A DNA stretch of 64,000 bases from Paulinella micropora (taxonomy: Eukaryota; Cercozoa; Imbricatea; Euglyphida; Paulinellidae), in the NCBI GenBank assembly GCA_019918135.1, contig WBZZ01005750.1:181624-245623 (forward strand), written 5' to 3'. Of this stretch, positions 18,750 to 30,785 are shown piece after piece (within the stretch, counting starts at the first letter, position 1; every line of letters starts with the position of its first letter). Under the pieces are notes generated by a model. The model saw only the letters and a list, made by a program, of their open reading frames with translations, was not told the DNA's origin and made no database searches. The position numbers and the translations under genes are program-made.

Positions 18750-19395
18750 ACCCCACTCTACCTCTAAATCTGCTCTATCGTCTGAATGACATGTGCATTA
18801 AAAACAAGAGTTATCAGAAGAGGCTGCTTTATGCCCGTGCATGAGAGCAGCCGCTTCATGTCACCTGTGACAAAAAGTTTAACCTTGTAATGACGGCCGG
18901 TGTCCGGGGATGTCCATCCATTTTGTTCAAGTTGCTCCAGGTAAGCTAAAAGCTCACCTACAAGTTATAATAAAAATATATATCAATGGTATTAATAAAT
19001 AAACTAAGTCAATATTAATAAAGTCACAAACTAAGTGACAAATTTACTGACAGTATATTACGAATAACTTCAAAGGAGAGTGTTTTATTGTTAATAACTT
19101 AAAGGAGAGAGAGAGAGAAAGAAAGAAAGAGAAAGGTTTGGGAAATTCTATGAGGAAGCGGACAACATTAGTTCGCTTCCTCATAGAATTCCTAGTAAGC
19201 GAGAAGCGGGGGGGGGGGGGGGGGGTGACGTCACACTCGCAACAGTTCAGAAAGGAAGGAGAATATTATCATGAACCAAATAATAATAGTAATAATAATA
19301 ATGGTAACAATAGAAAGAAAAAAACAACAAAAAAAACAACAAAAAAAAAAAGAGGTTTGACGTTAACGTGGGGGCAGATCAATCATGAACTGCCC
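18750..19395. other. Non-coding, simple repeats
   Basis: Contains a GA-rich run (about 19102-19136), a long inverted repeat (19141-19192), an 18-base G run (19208-19225) and A-rich tracts. No gene recognised. Confidence 0.5.
19141..19192. repeat. Inverted repeat, ~19-bp arms
   Basis: The left arm (19141-19160, with one extra A) and right arm (19174-19192) are reverse complements: TTCTATGAGGAAGCG pairs with CGCTTCCTCATAGAA, and the pairing extends to GGAA/TTCC. The loop is 13 nt. It could be a transposon end, a MITE core or a hairpin. Confidence 0.75.
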
Positions 19396-19827
19396 CTACG
19401 CTAACTTCAAAAAAATTAGAGCAACAACCGCTCTTACTGCCTTAGCAGTTCTGCCCCCTCTTTCTGCGGACTGTTTGAGCTCCTCCAGCTCTTCCCCGAA
19501 CCTAGAAATGAGGACAGGGAAGATCCCCTCTTGACTGGTAGGGTGCAGAAAGCCCTGCACCAATTTCTTTTCAGCATCAACTGCAAAAACCTTCACTGCC
19601 CACAGTACTGAATTCAGCGTTGCCCCAGTTTTTCTTCCATCCCCCCCCCCCCCCCCCACTGGTATCATGAAAGTATCGGCTTCCCCTCCCCCATTCTTCA
19701 ACCACTTGGCCTCCAATTCAGTGAGAATCGTGTAGACACTTGCACTGGCAGATAAACCGTCTGCTGACACTTTGAGATCGTACTTTAAATTTACTTCCTT
19801 AGTCAGTTCTTTTCTCTTATCCGCCAA
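19396..19827 (-). CDS. Unrecognised ORF, possible downstream exon
   Basis: A 143-codon frame with a plausible globular composition (NLKYDLKVSADGLSASASVY, FGEELEELKQSAERGG), interrupted by a Gly run from a 15-20 base C tract at 19641-19658. The sequence just upstream in minus orientation (ending GATGTAG near 19828) could be a 3' splice site, which would join it to sequence near 19880-19960. The start Met is not fixed. No family recognised. Confidence 0.35.
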   Translation of the reverse strand: MADKRKELTKEVNLKYDLKVSADGLSASASVYTILTELEAKWLKNGGGEADTFMIPVGGGGGDGRKTGATLNSVLWAVKVFAVDAEKKLVQGFLHPTSQEGIFPVLISRFGEELEELKQSAERGGRTAKAVRAVVALIFLKLA

Positions 19828-19937
19828 CTACATCACACAAATTGCTATGACAAGAGACCCAACAAAAAAAAGCAAAGCTGACCTTCCGTCCAGACAGAAA
19901 GGGATGCTGGACTGCTCGCAACAAAGTCTGAACTTGC

Positions 19938-20636
19938 TTATCCGACATGACATTGCAATCCATGTGCAGGAGTGCCTGGTATGCTATCTGCTATCTCTTT
20001 CTCGTCAGGCAGGGCAGCATATTGTTTATACATTTCTTGCACCATTGCATCATAATCATTCACCTCTGCCTCTGTCAACCTATGCTCCTCACCTAACATT
20101 CGCCTAACCTCCCCTACCACAGCCCCACACCTCTGCTTTCTCTGTCTCCTAGTCTGCTTGGACACCTTCTCTTCCTTTCTGATCTTGGGCACCCTACACA
20201 CTAGCACTATCTCTTTTCCCGTCACATACTTATCTATTCTACACCTATCATCTGTCTCCTGCCACTGCCACATCTCTCGCAGGTATGGCTCTCCTGTTCT
20301 ACCCACAGACTCATGCGCATCTGGCACGTTTATTGGCGTCATCTTCTCCCTCTCTACACTCGCCCAGTACTCCTTTCTGGTCATGTAATTCACCCCAGCC
20401 CCTTTGGGCGTCATCACACAAAATTCCAGTTCAAAATTTTGCCCCAAATCAGGCTGCTCCGCGAGCTCTGCCCCCACTAAAGTGCTAGAGTGTCTGCCAT
20501 AATCGGAGGATGCTTGTCTTGCCTCTGCCACTCGCTCTTGGTCGTCTAACTTAGCTCTTTTTCCCCCCAAGGTGTCAGCACGTTTTCCCCTCTCAGTTCT
20601 CTTTTGTTTTTGTCCCCAATCTTTCCTTTTTTCCAA
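19938..20636 (-). CDS. Unrecognised charged protein
   Basis: A 232-codon frame with a basic N-terminus (KQKRTERGKRADTLGGKRAK), a middle block containing MTRKEYWASVEREKM and LREMWQWQETDDRCRIDKYV, a basic patch (KQTRRQRKQR) and an acidic C-terminus. It shows no known domain by eye. It might form one spliced gene with 19396-19827, in the same direction. Confidence 0.4.
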   Translation of the reverse strand: MEKRKDWGQKQKRTERGKRADTLGGKRAKLDDQERVAEARQASSDYGRHSSTLVGAELAEQPDLGQNFELEFCVMTPKGAGVNYMTRKEYWASVEREKMTPINVPDAHESVGRTGEPYLREMWQWQETDDRCRIDKYVTGKEIVLVCRVPKIRKEEKVSKQTRRQRKQRCGAVVGEVRRMLGEEHRLTEAEVNDYDAMVQEMYKQYAALPDEKEIADSIPGTPAHGLQCHVG

Positions 20637-22099
20637 GATCTCCGAGAAGGCTTGGGACGAGGCATTCGAATACGGTGCCGAGCTTCCTCAAAAACTGTTC
20701 ACAGACTGCGCCTGTCAGTAAAAAAAGTTGACGGGATTTGGCTTTTTGGCTGGCATGGCCTGGACCGGCCTGAACATTTTTTAATGTCAAAGGTCCCAAA
20801 ACCAGCAAAAACCCAGGAAACTATGGCTTTTGAAGTACTGCTCCTTTTTTCAAAAAGGCTGCAGATTCAGAAAGCTCAGCGTCGATATTAGTCCCGACTA
20901 AATTATGGTGAATTATAGTCAAATTTTGCACAGCTGATGATAATATTTTTTATGAACAAAACACAAACCTTTTTAACTCTTATAAAATTTGAATTTTAAA
21001 TGTTTTTTTCAGTGAGGACCTAGGATCTCATCGTGATCTTTACAACAAAAAAGTGTGATTAAAAAAATATTAAAAACTCAGCGGCGAAAAGTTATATATA
21101 GTTGCCTCCATTTTACAGACGCTTAAAATGATAAAAAAAACATATGTGAGGGACTCCGTTAGAAGCCACGATGCTAATCGACACTTTTACTACAATCCGC
21201 AAGTATATAGCAGAACTGACAAACTCAAAATAATCACATTAGTAACTAAACTGAAATAAAGTCCGCACGATTGTAATTATTACACAATTGTTATTGTCAA
21301 TCCTGAATGCTAATATAGGCAGTTACTGCCGTTACACTTATTGACTAGAACTATACGGTCATTCGACTGTAGTATACGAATAAATTACTTACCAGCCAGT
21401 CACAAAGTAATCACTAATAGTAAACGTAGTTATCCTACTAACGGTTCAAGCTCAGTCACGATCGCATCGTACCACAAGCTTATTGAAAAGGCGGCACAGA
21501 CAGAACACGGCCCGGCGCGCCCTGAAGGGATTGCTCTACCGACACGCATCCTACAGACCGGCCGGGTCATACTGAATCTGTCCGTTACCGTGTTAATACA
21601 ACCTATTGGTCTAACAATAATACATTCCCACTTGTGCCTACAAGTGGCTAGTATTGTATTGTATTATTAAAAGTGTTTGCGTGAAAAAGTTAAAGTTGAA
21701 GTAACAGTAAGTTGTTTACATTTGTTTAACGGTTTCGGAATACAAGTCAATCGTCTTAGTTCTACGTTATTTATACTGCGGAAGCTTCAAGTAACTTGCC
21801 AACTAGGACAGTCACTCTGGTATGAGTAATAATACGTAATTGTATGCAGGCAGCATGCATGTATGTGTGTTACAGTATTATAGTAATATTACAAGTGTTG
21901 GAATCTGGTATTAGTAATTAAAAGTAAGATTGAGCGTGACTACAACCATTCTGTCATGAACTATTCGAGTCAGTTACCCATACTAATATTACATACTACT
22001 GGAAGGGACGAGTAAGTTAATAAGTAGCTTAAAGCTCAAAAATAAGAAGGAAAAGTGAGGAGAAAGTGGTGAAAGATTGATATTTAAAGCTCGAGCGTA
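20637..22099. other. AT-rich, no gene recognised
   Basis: No long frame on either strand. The sequence is AT-rich with scattered short repeats, in line with intergenic DNA between the minus-strand ORFs on the left and the coiled-coil gene on the right. Confidence 0.5.
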
Positions 22100-24797
22100 T
22101 TACTTTTGTGTAAGAAAAAATGATAAAGACATTTGTTTTTGATCCTTTTTGGGTTTTTTCTTTGTTCTGATATGTTTTTTCGCCTGGGGATATTTTGCGC
22201 TGTGTTTCTTTTCCAATGCTTTCTTTGACTGAGAAAGACTGTCTTTCGTACTGTGTTTGTCTGCCACTGCTTTCTTTGGTTGAGAAATACTGTTAAAAGT
22301 ACCATCCTTGATAGCAGCTACAGCGAGGGAAACCGGTACAGCAATAGAGCAGGCTGTCCTCTCGTTGTCACCTTCTGATGATTCCCACTCCTCCTGATCC
22401 TCCTGATCCGACGCTTCCGCCTCTTCACACGCCATCTCTTCTGGTTCTTGTTGTTGCAATGAGGTCCTAGCCAACTGATGAATCAAGAGCCGTTTGCGAT
22501 GCTCTCGTTCATTAGCTTCTCGCACCTGCAGCAAAATCAATCACGCGAGCTAATCAGGGCGTAACAAACAAAATGAAAGAAAGCAGTTAGGTCAGGAGTT
22601 CATGCTTCAAACCTGTACCAAGCGGCTGGAAGCTTGTTGCATCCGCTTGCCTGCGAAGCTGCTTTGCTTCAGCATACCCCGCGGCTGCACCGCACCGTAC
22701 CGAACCACTGCAGTGCTCATGTCCTTTCATGAAACATGACACAACGTGCGTACAACACAAACAGACACAGAAGAAGGGAGTAACGAGATCCAAGACTCAA
22801 AGTCAATGAAACATTTGCTCACATCAAAATAAAGCAAGAAAATTTTGCTCGTATTGAATACAGTGTTGACCAGTGCATTGGCATTCTTTTGGTGCATTTT
22901 CTGCAAAGAGCACTTGACGGCATCTCGCAAGGTTGATCCTGAGGCCCCGATACCCGATTTGGACTCCTGCTCAGTTCGACGCCGCTGCAACTGTGCTCGC
23001 AGCTCGAGCTTCCTCTGCTTTTCCACATGCGCCTTCCACTCCATGCGTTGGGCCAGCTCATCCTCTTGTAACTGTCGCCGCATCATCTGCAGCTCACGCT
23101 CCTGCCGCCGCTTCTTCTTCAGCAACGAGGAAGCAGACGATTGCCTGTCGCGCTTCTTTCGCGGATCGCCTCGAGATAGAGTCTTTGACTTCCCAGTGGC
23201 TCCTACTTCTTCGCTACCTGTGTCCTCTGTATTCAGCATCGCATCTGATTCATGGGTAGAGTGACCCTGCGAATCCTGTGTCGCTGGGGGCTGCGACAGG
23301 TCGTCAAAGTTTTGTGTTAGTTCCAAATCTTCAGGAGGTAATGGTGTAGCCGCCAAGTCCTCAGGCGCTAATGGCGTAGCCGCCAAGTCCTCAGACGCTA
23401 ATGACGAAGCTGGAGACTCCTGCGGCACGGATCGGCAGAGGGCGTCCAGCTTGTCCTTGAGCACAGCAAGCCGCCGCTTCTCCTGTGCGAACCGACGCGC
23501 TAGCCACTTGCTCTCCTAGCCGCAGAGATTAATTATGAATTAATGATTGTATTGGGCATCCATACGAGATATTGCACATACAAAGAAGGAACGGAAGACT
23601 GTATTAGGTACGGGATTCAGAAATCTGTCACAAAGATAAGGTCATACTTGAAGGTTGCTGGCGTGCTGTTTCTCCAGACGCATCAGCTCCTCGTCAGCTG
23701 AACAACAACGAGCTAATTAACAACGTCAATTGCTCGCAGCAAACAGCCAAACTCTCTTCTCGACCCAGAAGCCCATCAGTCCTCTCTCTATCTCATACTT
23801 CTTCTCTGTCTCTCTCTGTCTCTGTCTCTCTCTCTGAATAACCCCCGCTGGCCTGCTCGAGTCGCTGTGTTGTGTTTCGAAGGGTCAGAAGCAGAAATTC
23901 CAAGTTGTCCGACTGTGCGCCGGCCGTCGCGGCTGAGGATCGCTGAAGGACTTCCGTGCTTTGCCCGGGAAGCCGCTGCAGGTATACAGACAACCGAAGC
24001 GGCATGATTTTCTGATTCAGTGAGTTATAGCGTTGACTGTCGTACAGACGTAAAGCTCACCTTGTATTTCGTATCTGCATGCTGCAATTATATGAGAAAT
24101 TCAGTTTTCAAAGTATGCTTGGTCGAGGAAGGGACTGAAGGGAGGTGCGTGCCACGACGGAGAGGAGAGAGGAGGGAGGATAGTTATTATTTTGGTAAAC
24201 ATGTATGACTACCCACATTCAAACCGTTCATCTTCCCAGTCTTTTCAGGCAAGACAGAGTATCAATAACACAGATGTGACGTTCACGCAATTACCATTTA
24301 GAACGTTTCGGCGCTCGAGCAAAATCGTGTTTATGTCCAGCCTCAGATGTAGAATATGAGAATAGACTGAATTGGAGAGAATACATCTTATACATGTTTA
24401 GGCTTATTCTTATTCGCCGGTTTGTTGCAATATGTGTTTGCGCATGATGTATTTAGGATTAAAAATACTTTAACGTGCAGGTATAGGCGGCCCTGGAGAG
24501 ACCTGAGCCAAAAAGATGTGGAAGGGCGACCCCAATAGCTCCTGCTCCAAGCGCCCGCACTTGACCTATACCATCGACATTTCGGCGGTCTTGACTCAGC
24601 ATGAACATGGCCCGCCTATCAGCCACTAAGGGTGCAAACAGATTGTACTGGTCAGAATACCCAAGATGCTATGCCTCGTTATCTATCTTTTTTGCCTGTC
24701 TACCTTATCTGTATATTTTCTGCCTACTATCTACATATGTATTTGTCCGTCTATCTATCCTATCTATCCATCTATCCATCTATACCTAACTCCCTAC

Positions 24798-24876
<79 letters not shown>

Positions 24877-24961
24877 CCCACCTATCTATCTATCTATCTA
24901 CCTAGCTACCTACCTACCTGCCTACCTGGCTACCTACCTGCCTACCTACCTACCTACCTAC

Positions 24962-25038
<77 letters not shown>

Positions 25039-25162
25039 GAGCGTAGTGCTCATCCCCCAATCCACTACCCAGTCGCCAATTGGCGGCGGGGTGGATGGAT
25101 GCATGTCTTCGGATATGCAGAGCTGATAGACCAAATATATCGATCTATCTGTCTGTCTGTCG

Positions 25163-25213
<51 letters not shown>

Positions 25214-26035
25214 CTATCTGTTTTTGTTTGTTTTGAGTCACCACGAGTTTCTCTGCTTCGTCGTCCATGTTTCTCAGCGTGGCCTGAAGCACCAACATTC
25301 CACAAGCTGGTGTGTTGTTATTTGATCGAATATCACTCGGGTAAGAAGAAGCACGAAATAAGGAACCAAGTGAATGATATAGATAGCGAGGATTCTTTCG
25401 ACTACACGGTTCAGCCTGTTCAGCTCTATGTACGCGCACACCAGCTACCTGTCCTGCGCTCTGGCCAGCGTACCTGCGCGGCCCGCACTTGTTTCATAGC
25501 TTGTGCGTGTCTAGCCTCCAGCTGCGTTGTCTCTCGCTGGAGCCTACCAGTCCTACGCTCGATTTCCATCCGTTTGCCCTGCAAGTGCGCCTGTAGCAGC
25601 TGCAGTTCCTGACCAAGCAAGCAGATATCCCAGACACATCTCACGCAACAGCCCAACAGCAACAAGACAAAGGGCTGCTGAGTGCTACAAAACGCAAAGA
25701 CACAATGCTTCGAGCGTCTTCCTGTAGCCTATCGTGGTCGGCATCGGTGTCGAAAATGTATTTTTGCAGGCCTACTCATACCACTCGCGACCTGACCTCT
25801 TCCTGCTCCTGTAGACCCTTCAGTTCTGCCAGCACTTTGTCCAGCCTAATCTCTGCTTCGGCTCGCCCTTGTGTTTCTTGCTAGCATAGATCAAGGGGAG
25901 ATTCGGAAATATCACACATAGTTTGCGGCAGCGGCGAGCGAGACACTGCATGGAGTGAGAAGCACACATAATGTCACACATACCTGACTCACGTCGTCAT
26001 CCTCCAGTTCCACACTCAGTGCTGCTTCCAGGAAC
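22100..26035 (-). CDS. Intron-rich host gene encoding a coiled-coil protein (5' end not found)
   Basis: Exons that join in phase with GT-AG borders can be read on the minus strand: 26035-25984, 25880-25797, 25608-25474, about 23975-23860, 23698-23650, 23515-22823, 22645-22619 and 22525-22100 (stop). Translations are strongly heptad-like (IRLDKVLAELKGLQEQEE, RRTGRLQRETTQLEARHAQ, LMRLEKQHASNLQ, RRLAVLKDKLDALC). A tandem EDLAATPLAPEDLAATPL motif and a long basic helix (KKKRRQERELQMMRRQLQED) follow, and the C-terminus is Lys-rich (KKKPKKDQKQMSLSFF). It may be the stalk and tail of a motor or scaffold protein; similarity to kinesin-4 stalks is only an impression. The large ~1.5-kb intron (about 25473-23976) holds the TATC microsatellites. 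The exon near 23860 has an uncertain donor. Confidence 0.55.
24797..25038. repeat. (TATC)n microsatellite with TACC interruptions
   Basis: Long runs of TATC/TACC repeats; open frames through it encode only YLSI-type repeats and are artefacts. It lies in an intron of the coiled-coil gene. Confidence 0.9.
25162..25213. repeat. (TATC)n microsatellite
   Basis: A second TATC run, separated from the first by about 120 bases of unique sequence whose right part resembles (inverted) the DNA at about 34.92-34.99 kb, where GATA repeats also flank it. Confidence 0.85.
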
Positions 26036-28235
26036 CTGCGCACACCGACCAACCAAGACTGCCTGCTTCAACGAAAGAATTGCAAAGATATGCACTTCCT
26101 GTATCACCCGAGCTCGTGCCTGTCTTTGCATCAACCTCTTATCTTGTTAAGCAAAGCATCCTTTGAAGAAACGAATTTCCAGTTTAACTTTGGCACAAGA
26201 CACATCCAGGACAAAGACAAAGCCGATTGCTGGTTGGCCATGCTGAGTCCAGACTGATCGCAAAGAAAAAAAATTGATGCATTTGTCTGTTTAAGTGTCC
26301 ATGCATGTATAAATGAAACACTGCTTTGAAAGTCGGAATGAAAATACACTGCTGATAGATTGCCGATTGCCGATGGATGCATGTTGACTGGTAAACAGCC
26401 GGAATATTGAAAGAATGCTTCAGTTCAAGATTGATATTTGATGAAGCGATCTTGTTTACAAGTATGCGATGCCCTGCATTTGTGACTGGATCTGACCGAA
26501 CAGGCTGAAAGAAGACGCGACGTAGTTTCAGCTGGCGAGGTTTTATGTTACAAAAGTCGCAACCGACTCCAGCAGTGGCGCTAAGAAAACATGACACAGC
26601 AAATATTGCAAATCAAAGCTAAAAGACTTCGTATACAAGTCATATCCACGGTTTGATCCACGGGGAAAGAGTCTGAATGTGGCATGTGTCTTAGTCGCGA
26701 TAAAGGTTGTAATCGATCCCAAGCAAAGACAAAAACAAAGATAGGGGGCTATGTGACCAGTGCTGGTGGAAGAAGTGTCCACAATCGCCCACGGCGAGCT
26801 CCTTTAATGCAGGGTGCCCACAACTCTGCGACAACACCAAGCATATTCAGTAAATGCCGTCGTCCAGAAAGGAAGAAAGCAAAGAATCAAGTTAAACCCA
26901 GACTTCAGAGATGAAGGGAAGAGACAGAAAGAAAAAGGGAAGGAAAAGGGAATGAAGAAGAGCGCGACCGGGCACGAATCAAATGAGAGCTCTAGCTTCT
27001 GAAGCAGCGTTTTGGGGAAAACTGAAAACATCCATGGGACTTTCCTGTGACATTCCGTTTGTTCGTTAACAACACACATCAAAAACAAGAAGCCCCAACA
27101 AAATCTAGGTACTGGTTTGGAAACACAAATACAGACATCAAAGCCTTTGCATTATTCATTGTTCTTCGTCAGTTTGCCCTATTTTAGCTTATTTCTCATT
27201 CTTAATAAAATATTACTGGAGGGGTAGAGATCTCACAAGCCGCGCCATCCTCGAGATCCGCGAAAGACATACATCACGTTTTGGTCAAGGGTAGACCCCT
27301 CTGTGATCGCGACCGTGTAGGAACCTTGAAATAACCCAACGATATGGGCTCACTCCCTATCTTCCATTTGCTTACTCTTTCCTTCATATTACTTCACTAC
27401 TGTTCTCCTGAGAACTGCCTTTTTCAACCTTCTCTCCTGTGTGAAAACACACACGCACACAAGTACTCACATACACAGTCACGTTGGACGATAAATACAT
27501 GGTGGGTCCCCACGCCTTTAGTACTGCCTCTCTCCCTGGTTTTGCACCACGAGCAAAAGTACGGGATTGGTATGGTAACGTTGTATGCATACTAGTACTC
27601 ATATTACATCTTATGTGGAGGGGAATAATCATATGAATCCAATCATATACTGATTTTTACTGACACATAACATATTTGTTTGACTTATCCTCAAACCAGA
27701 ACTGCCGTTGCAGCTACAAGAATAGTATTACAAAAATTTATGCAAGGTGCTATTTTCAAAAAGATGAATTGATGACCGTAAAGTGCGATAAGGCCTTGTT
27801 GAGTACCGGGTAGAGCGGGTGCTCTACAACAAAAAAAGGTTTTTGGTTGTTGTTACCCTTCTTCCTCCCCGTCGTGTTAGTTTGCATGTATTCATTTGTG
27901 TCAGAGGCGTAAAAATGCATACAGAAAACACATTCGTGTACATGTATGCATTTGTGTGTTTTGCGCGTTTGTATGTATGTTTGAGTTGTTTGCACGTTTG
28001 TATACGTATGTAATAATTATTTAGGTGTCATGTACATGGTATGTAGTGCTCTACGCATTTGTACTTTTGTAAGTTAATTTTTGTATGTGTGCATATATTT
28101 TGGTTTGCATAATCAAAGCCTTTATGTTTTTCGTGTGGATGTGAGATGTCGAATTGTGTCGGTCATATATCTTTCCACGTACATACATACAAGTGTGTGT
28201 TTGTGTGTACTATGTCAGCTTGTTGTTTCTCTCAG
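26036..28235. other. No confident gene
   Basis: Several 60-140 codon frames exist on both strands but none has clear domain character or supported splice borders. Upstream exons of the minus-strand coiled-coil gene may lie here. A stretch with many TGTATG-type words (27.9-28.2 kb) precedes the next + strand exon. Confidence 0.4.
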
Positions 28236-28720
28236 AGGCGCAAAAGACAGCAACCTTTGCGAGGCCGTCGATGGACTATCGCGACTACGTTGCACTGCCA
28301 TCCTTTCCGGAGGCTGACGTAAAGGCACACTCTGAGCATAGGCAGCTTCGCCGAGCGGCAGGTCTTTCTCTTTTTGATTTGTCAATATTCCTACTACTTG
28401 CCATGCAGGTGTTGTAGGATTGATGTTCTTGTGTGCCTCCAAGGTTCTGTTCTCGTCGTCTCACCAGGTCGACTCAATATGCTTTTGCAAAGTTTGGTTT
28501 TCACAAGCGCCAACTCAACGTGTCTTCCTCACTTGTTTACACTAGGCCACTGTGCCGTGCGAATCTAAAGCATCTAAAGCAGGGGAGACTGTGGAGCCGA
28601 TGCCGCCGCTCGCGCCGCTCGGACTGACCGGTACTGCTGTGGCATTTTCTGTCGTGGGCTTTATTGCATATTGGCTTCATGGCCTGTCGTCCTTGTTGGA
28701 TGTCAAGGCTTGCATGGGAG
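28236..28720 (+). CDS. Small spliced host gene with one membrane segment
   Basis: A probable exon (28236-28360) follows a pyrimidine-rich acceptor (TTGTTTCTCTCAG) and ends at a GCAG|GTCTTT donor; it contains an in-frame Met (MDYRDYVALPSFPEADVKAH). A second exon starts after an AG at 28582 in the matching phase and encodes EPMPPLAPLG followed by a hydrophobic span (TGTAVAFSVVGFIAYWLHGL). The 3' end is not resolved; further exons may lie at 28.86-28.93 kb. A short soluble N-terminus plus one membrane helix would suit a small organelle inner-membrane protein, but no family is recognised. Confidence 0.4.
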
Positions 28721-29064
28721 GCAGCATGGGTCGGCTTGTCAAGCAGTGTTCCTACCAGAACAACTGAACTTCGAATTGGGACTCTCCCAACCGCTGCTCA
28801 CTCAGAAGTACGCTGCTACCACTTCTGCTTTATTCTCATGGTTTTAATGTCTTACAGCTCCGAGAAAGCATGGCTTCATGGTGCTTCCTTTCCAACGGAT
28901 TCCTCGCCCTCGTTGGCTGGTGGCAGGTTGCTCCCTGCCGCTAGGCTGCTTCCTGCATTCACTGGCAAGACAGGTCCTGCACATGCACGGAATACTATGT
29001 AAATTGCGTATGTTCTGCTCGATATCGCATAAGCCCGTCCTGACCCGATCTGAAGTTAGCGGCA

Positions 29065-30161
29065 GATGAGATATCGCAAAAGGAATGTAGTCCTTGCAAA
29101 GGAACGCAGTTTCACATCAAACAGCAATTTGTGTACTGTGCATGTGTCCGGGATGGGAATCACGGGTAGACTGTGTTCTGGAAAAAAGAAGAGGAGGTAG
29201 GTCGTTGAAGAAAAAGGCAATCTAGGAATGGAGAGTGGGGAGGATAAGGAAGAAGAGAAAGAAAAGGAAGCCGTTAGTCCAAGTGTTTTGAGCGCCGTAA
29301 GCTTGCGCAAGCTACAATGATGACATTGTATAAGGCCTAAACCCCCGAAGGGACCTAGCCCGGGCTATGCAACACTGGACGGCTATGACGGAATGCAGTC
29401 ACCGATACGGACTAAAGGAAGATTTGTCCAATTTTTGACTGCACAGGAGCGATAAATCGCAAAAGAGCAACGAGCTTCGCAGGACGATAGCTTGAAGCAA
29501 AGGGATTTGGATTGGGGATGGGAAAAACCCAAGGCGCGTAAACATCGATTAACAGAGAACGTGCCGCGAACCCCGCATTCGATTGATCAAAGGTGGCAGG
29601 TCCATCCGTTGTCCTCGATCTGAGATTTAAGCCCACTGTATCGGCTGGTCTTGTAGGCTCGTGCGTCAAGGATGTTTTCCTCGACCGGGCACATGAGCTC
29701 GATCAGTATACACTTCTTGGCAGACAATGAACAACAATATCGGGGCGGAGGTCAGTGACACAGATGTGGACAGGAAAGGCTTGCTCAGAACCAGTGTATT
29801 GGGTTTGGAGCTGCCAATCGTTTGCGGTGTCAAGCAGGATGGACGATGAAATGACTGCCCCTTAGGCTTCTGCTCGCCCTCTTTTACAAACATAGACTTT
29901 GATTCATTTTGGTCTGTAGGGGAGCGTTTGTTATGGCTCTCGATGTGTTTTTGAAGGGGAGCTTCAATAGTGCAGAGCACAGAGTCGTGACGCCAGGCAT
30001 AACGGCTTTGTTTGAGGGCAACATGGCATCCGGAGAGGATGTGACATAAATGTGCTTGACCAGAACAGAGAGCACACTTGTTGTTGGGAATGATTCCCCA
30101 CAGACGTCTAAGGTCGGGGGTAATAACCGAGTTTGTGCTTGCGTTGATGACCCAAGAGATT
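29065..30161 (-). repeat. Direct repeat, copy 1 (LINE 3' region)
   Basis: A 1,097-bp segment repeated at 32969-34065 with a constant offset of 3,904 bases and only about three base differences seen. It encodes the zinc-knuckle and endonuclease-like C-terminus of the LINE. Confidence 0.9.
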
Positions 30162-30741
30162 AAACCGGGATTACCGGTTCCGATGAGGCCCAGGAGAGGT
30201 CAAAGGGGCATGCGTCTTCAAGACGAAGAAAACACCCTTGCATGGCTTTGTCCATGTCATGCACTGTGGTTGTCTCAAGTAGTGTCTCAGCAGCTAACTC
30301 TAAAATCCTGTCTTTGCGGTCTGTGATGGAATGTTGTTTTGGGTAGCGACCATGGCCAAGTCCGAGATGATAAGATTGGCCTCGATGTTTGAATTCAAAA
30401 TCAACTTGTTCCTCAAGCTTTTCGAGTACAGGCTCTGGTTTCCAGACAGTTCGAAACGTTTCGTGTTTCGTCAGGTTCATCGCATAGATGGACGAGAGGT
30501 GTTTATCTGGGCAGTACTTCAGCATGCGAGTGGTTGATTTGAAGTCGCTGGTAAAAAGAAACGATGGACTGGAGCTGTAGACCGAATTTTGAGCGTGGGC
30601 GGTAAAGGCAAGAGACCAGAGCTCTTTTGTAGATGTTGGCCCATTTTTTGAGGAAACTGGTCGCAATTTTCTCAAGGGTTTTGGCGAAAGATAAGCAGAG
30701 GTCATAAATGAGAAACGGCCAAGCAAGTGACTGGACAGCAT
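30160..30741 (-). pseudogene. LINE post-RT region, unrecognised frame
   Basis: A 193-codon frame just downstream of the RT domain in the same orientation, Ser/Lys-rich with no clear motif. It corresponds to the thumb/linker region between RT and the C-terminal zinc knuckle of the same element and is probably degraded. Confidence 0.4.
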
Positions 30742-30785
30742 AGTGTTGGTAGAGCCAAAGTTTCATAAAGCCATGGATCGAGCAG

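Noticed and set aside
24632-25126. Open frames of YLSI/SIYL repeats
   Set aside because: Microsatellite translation; all three frames of a TATC array are open.
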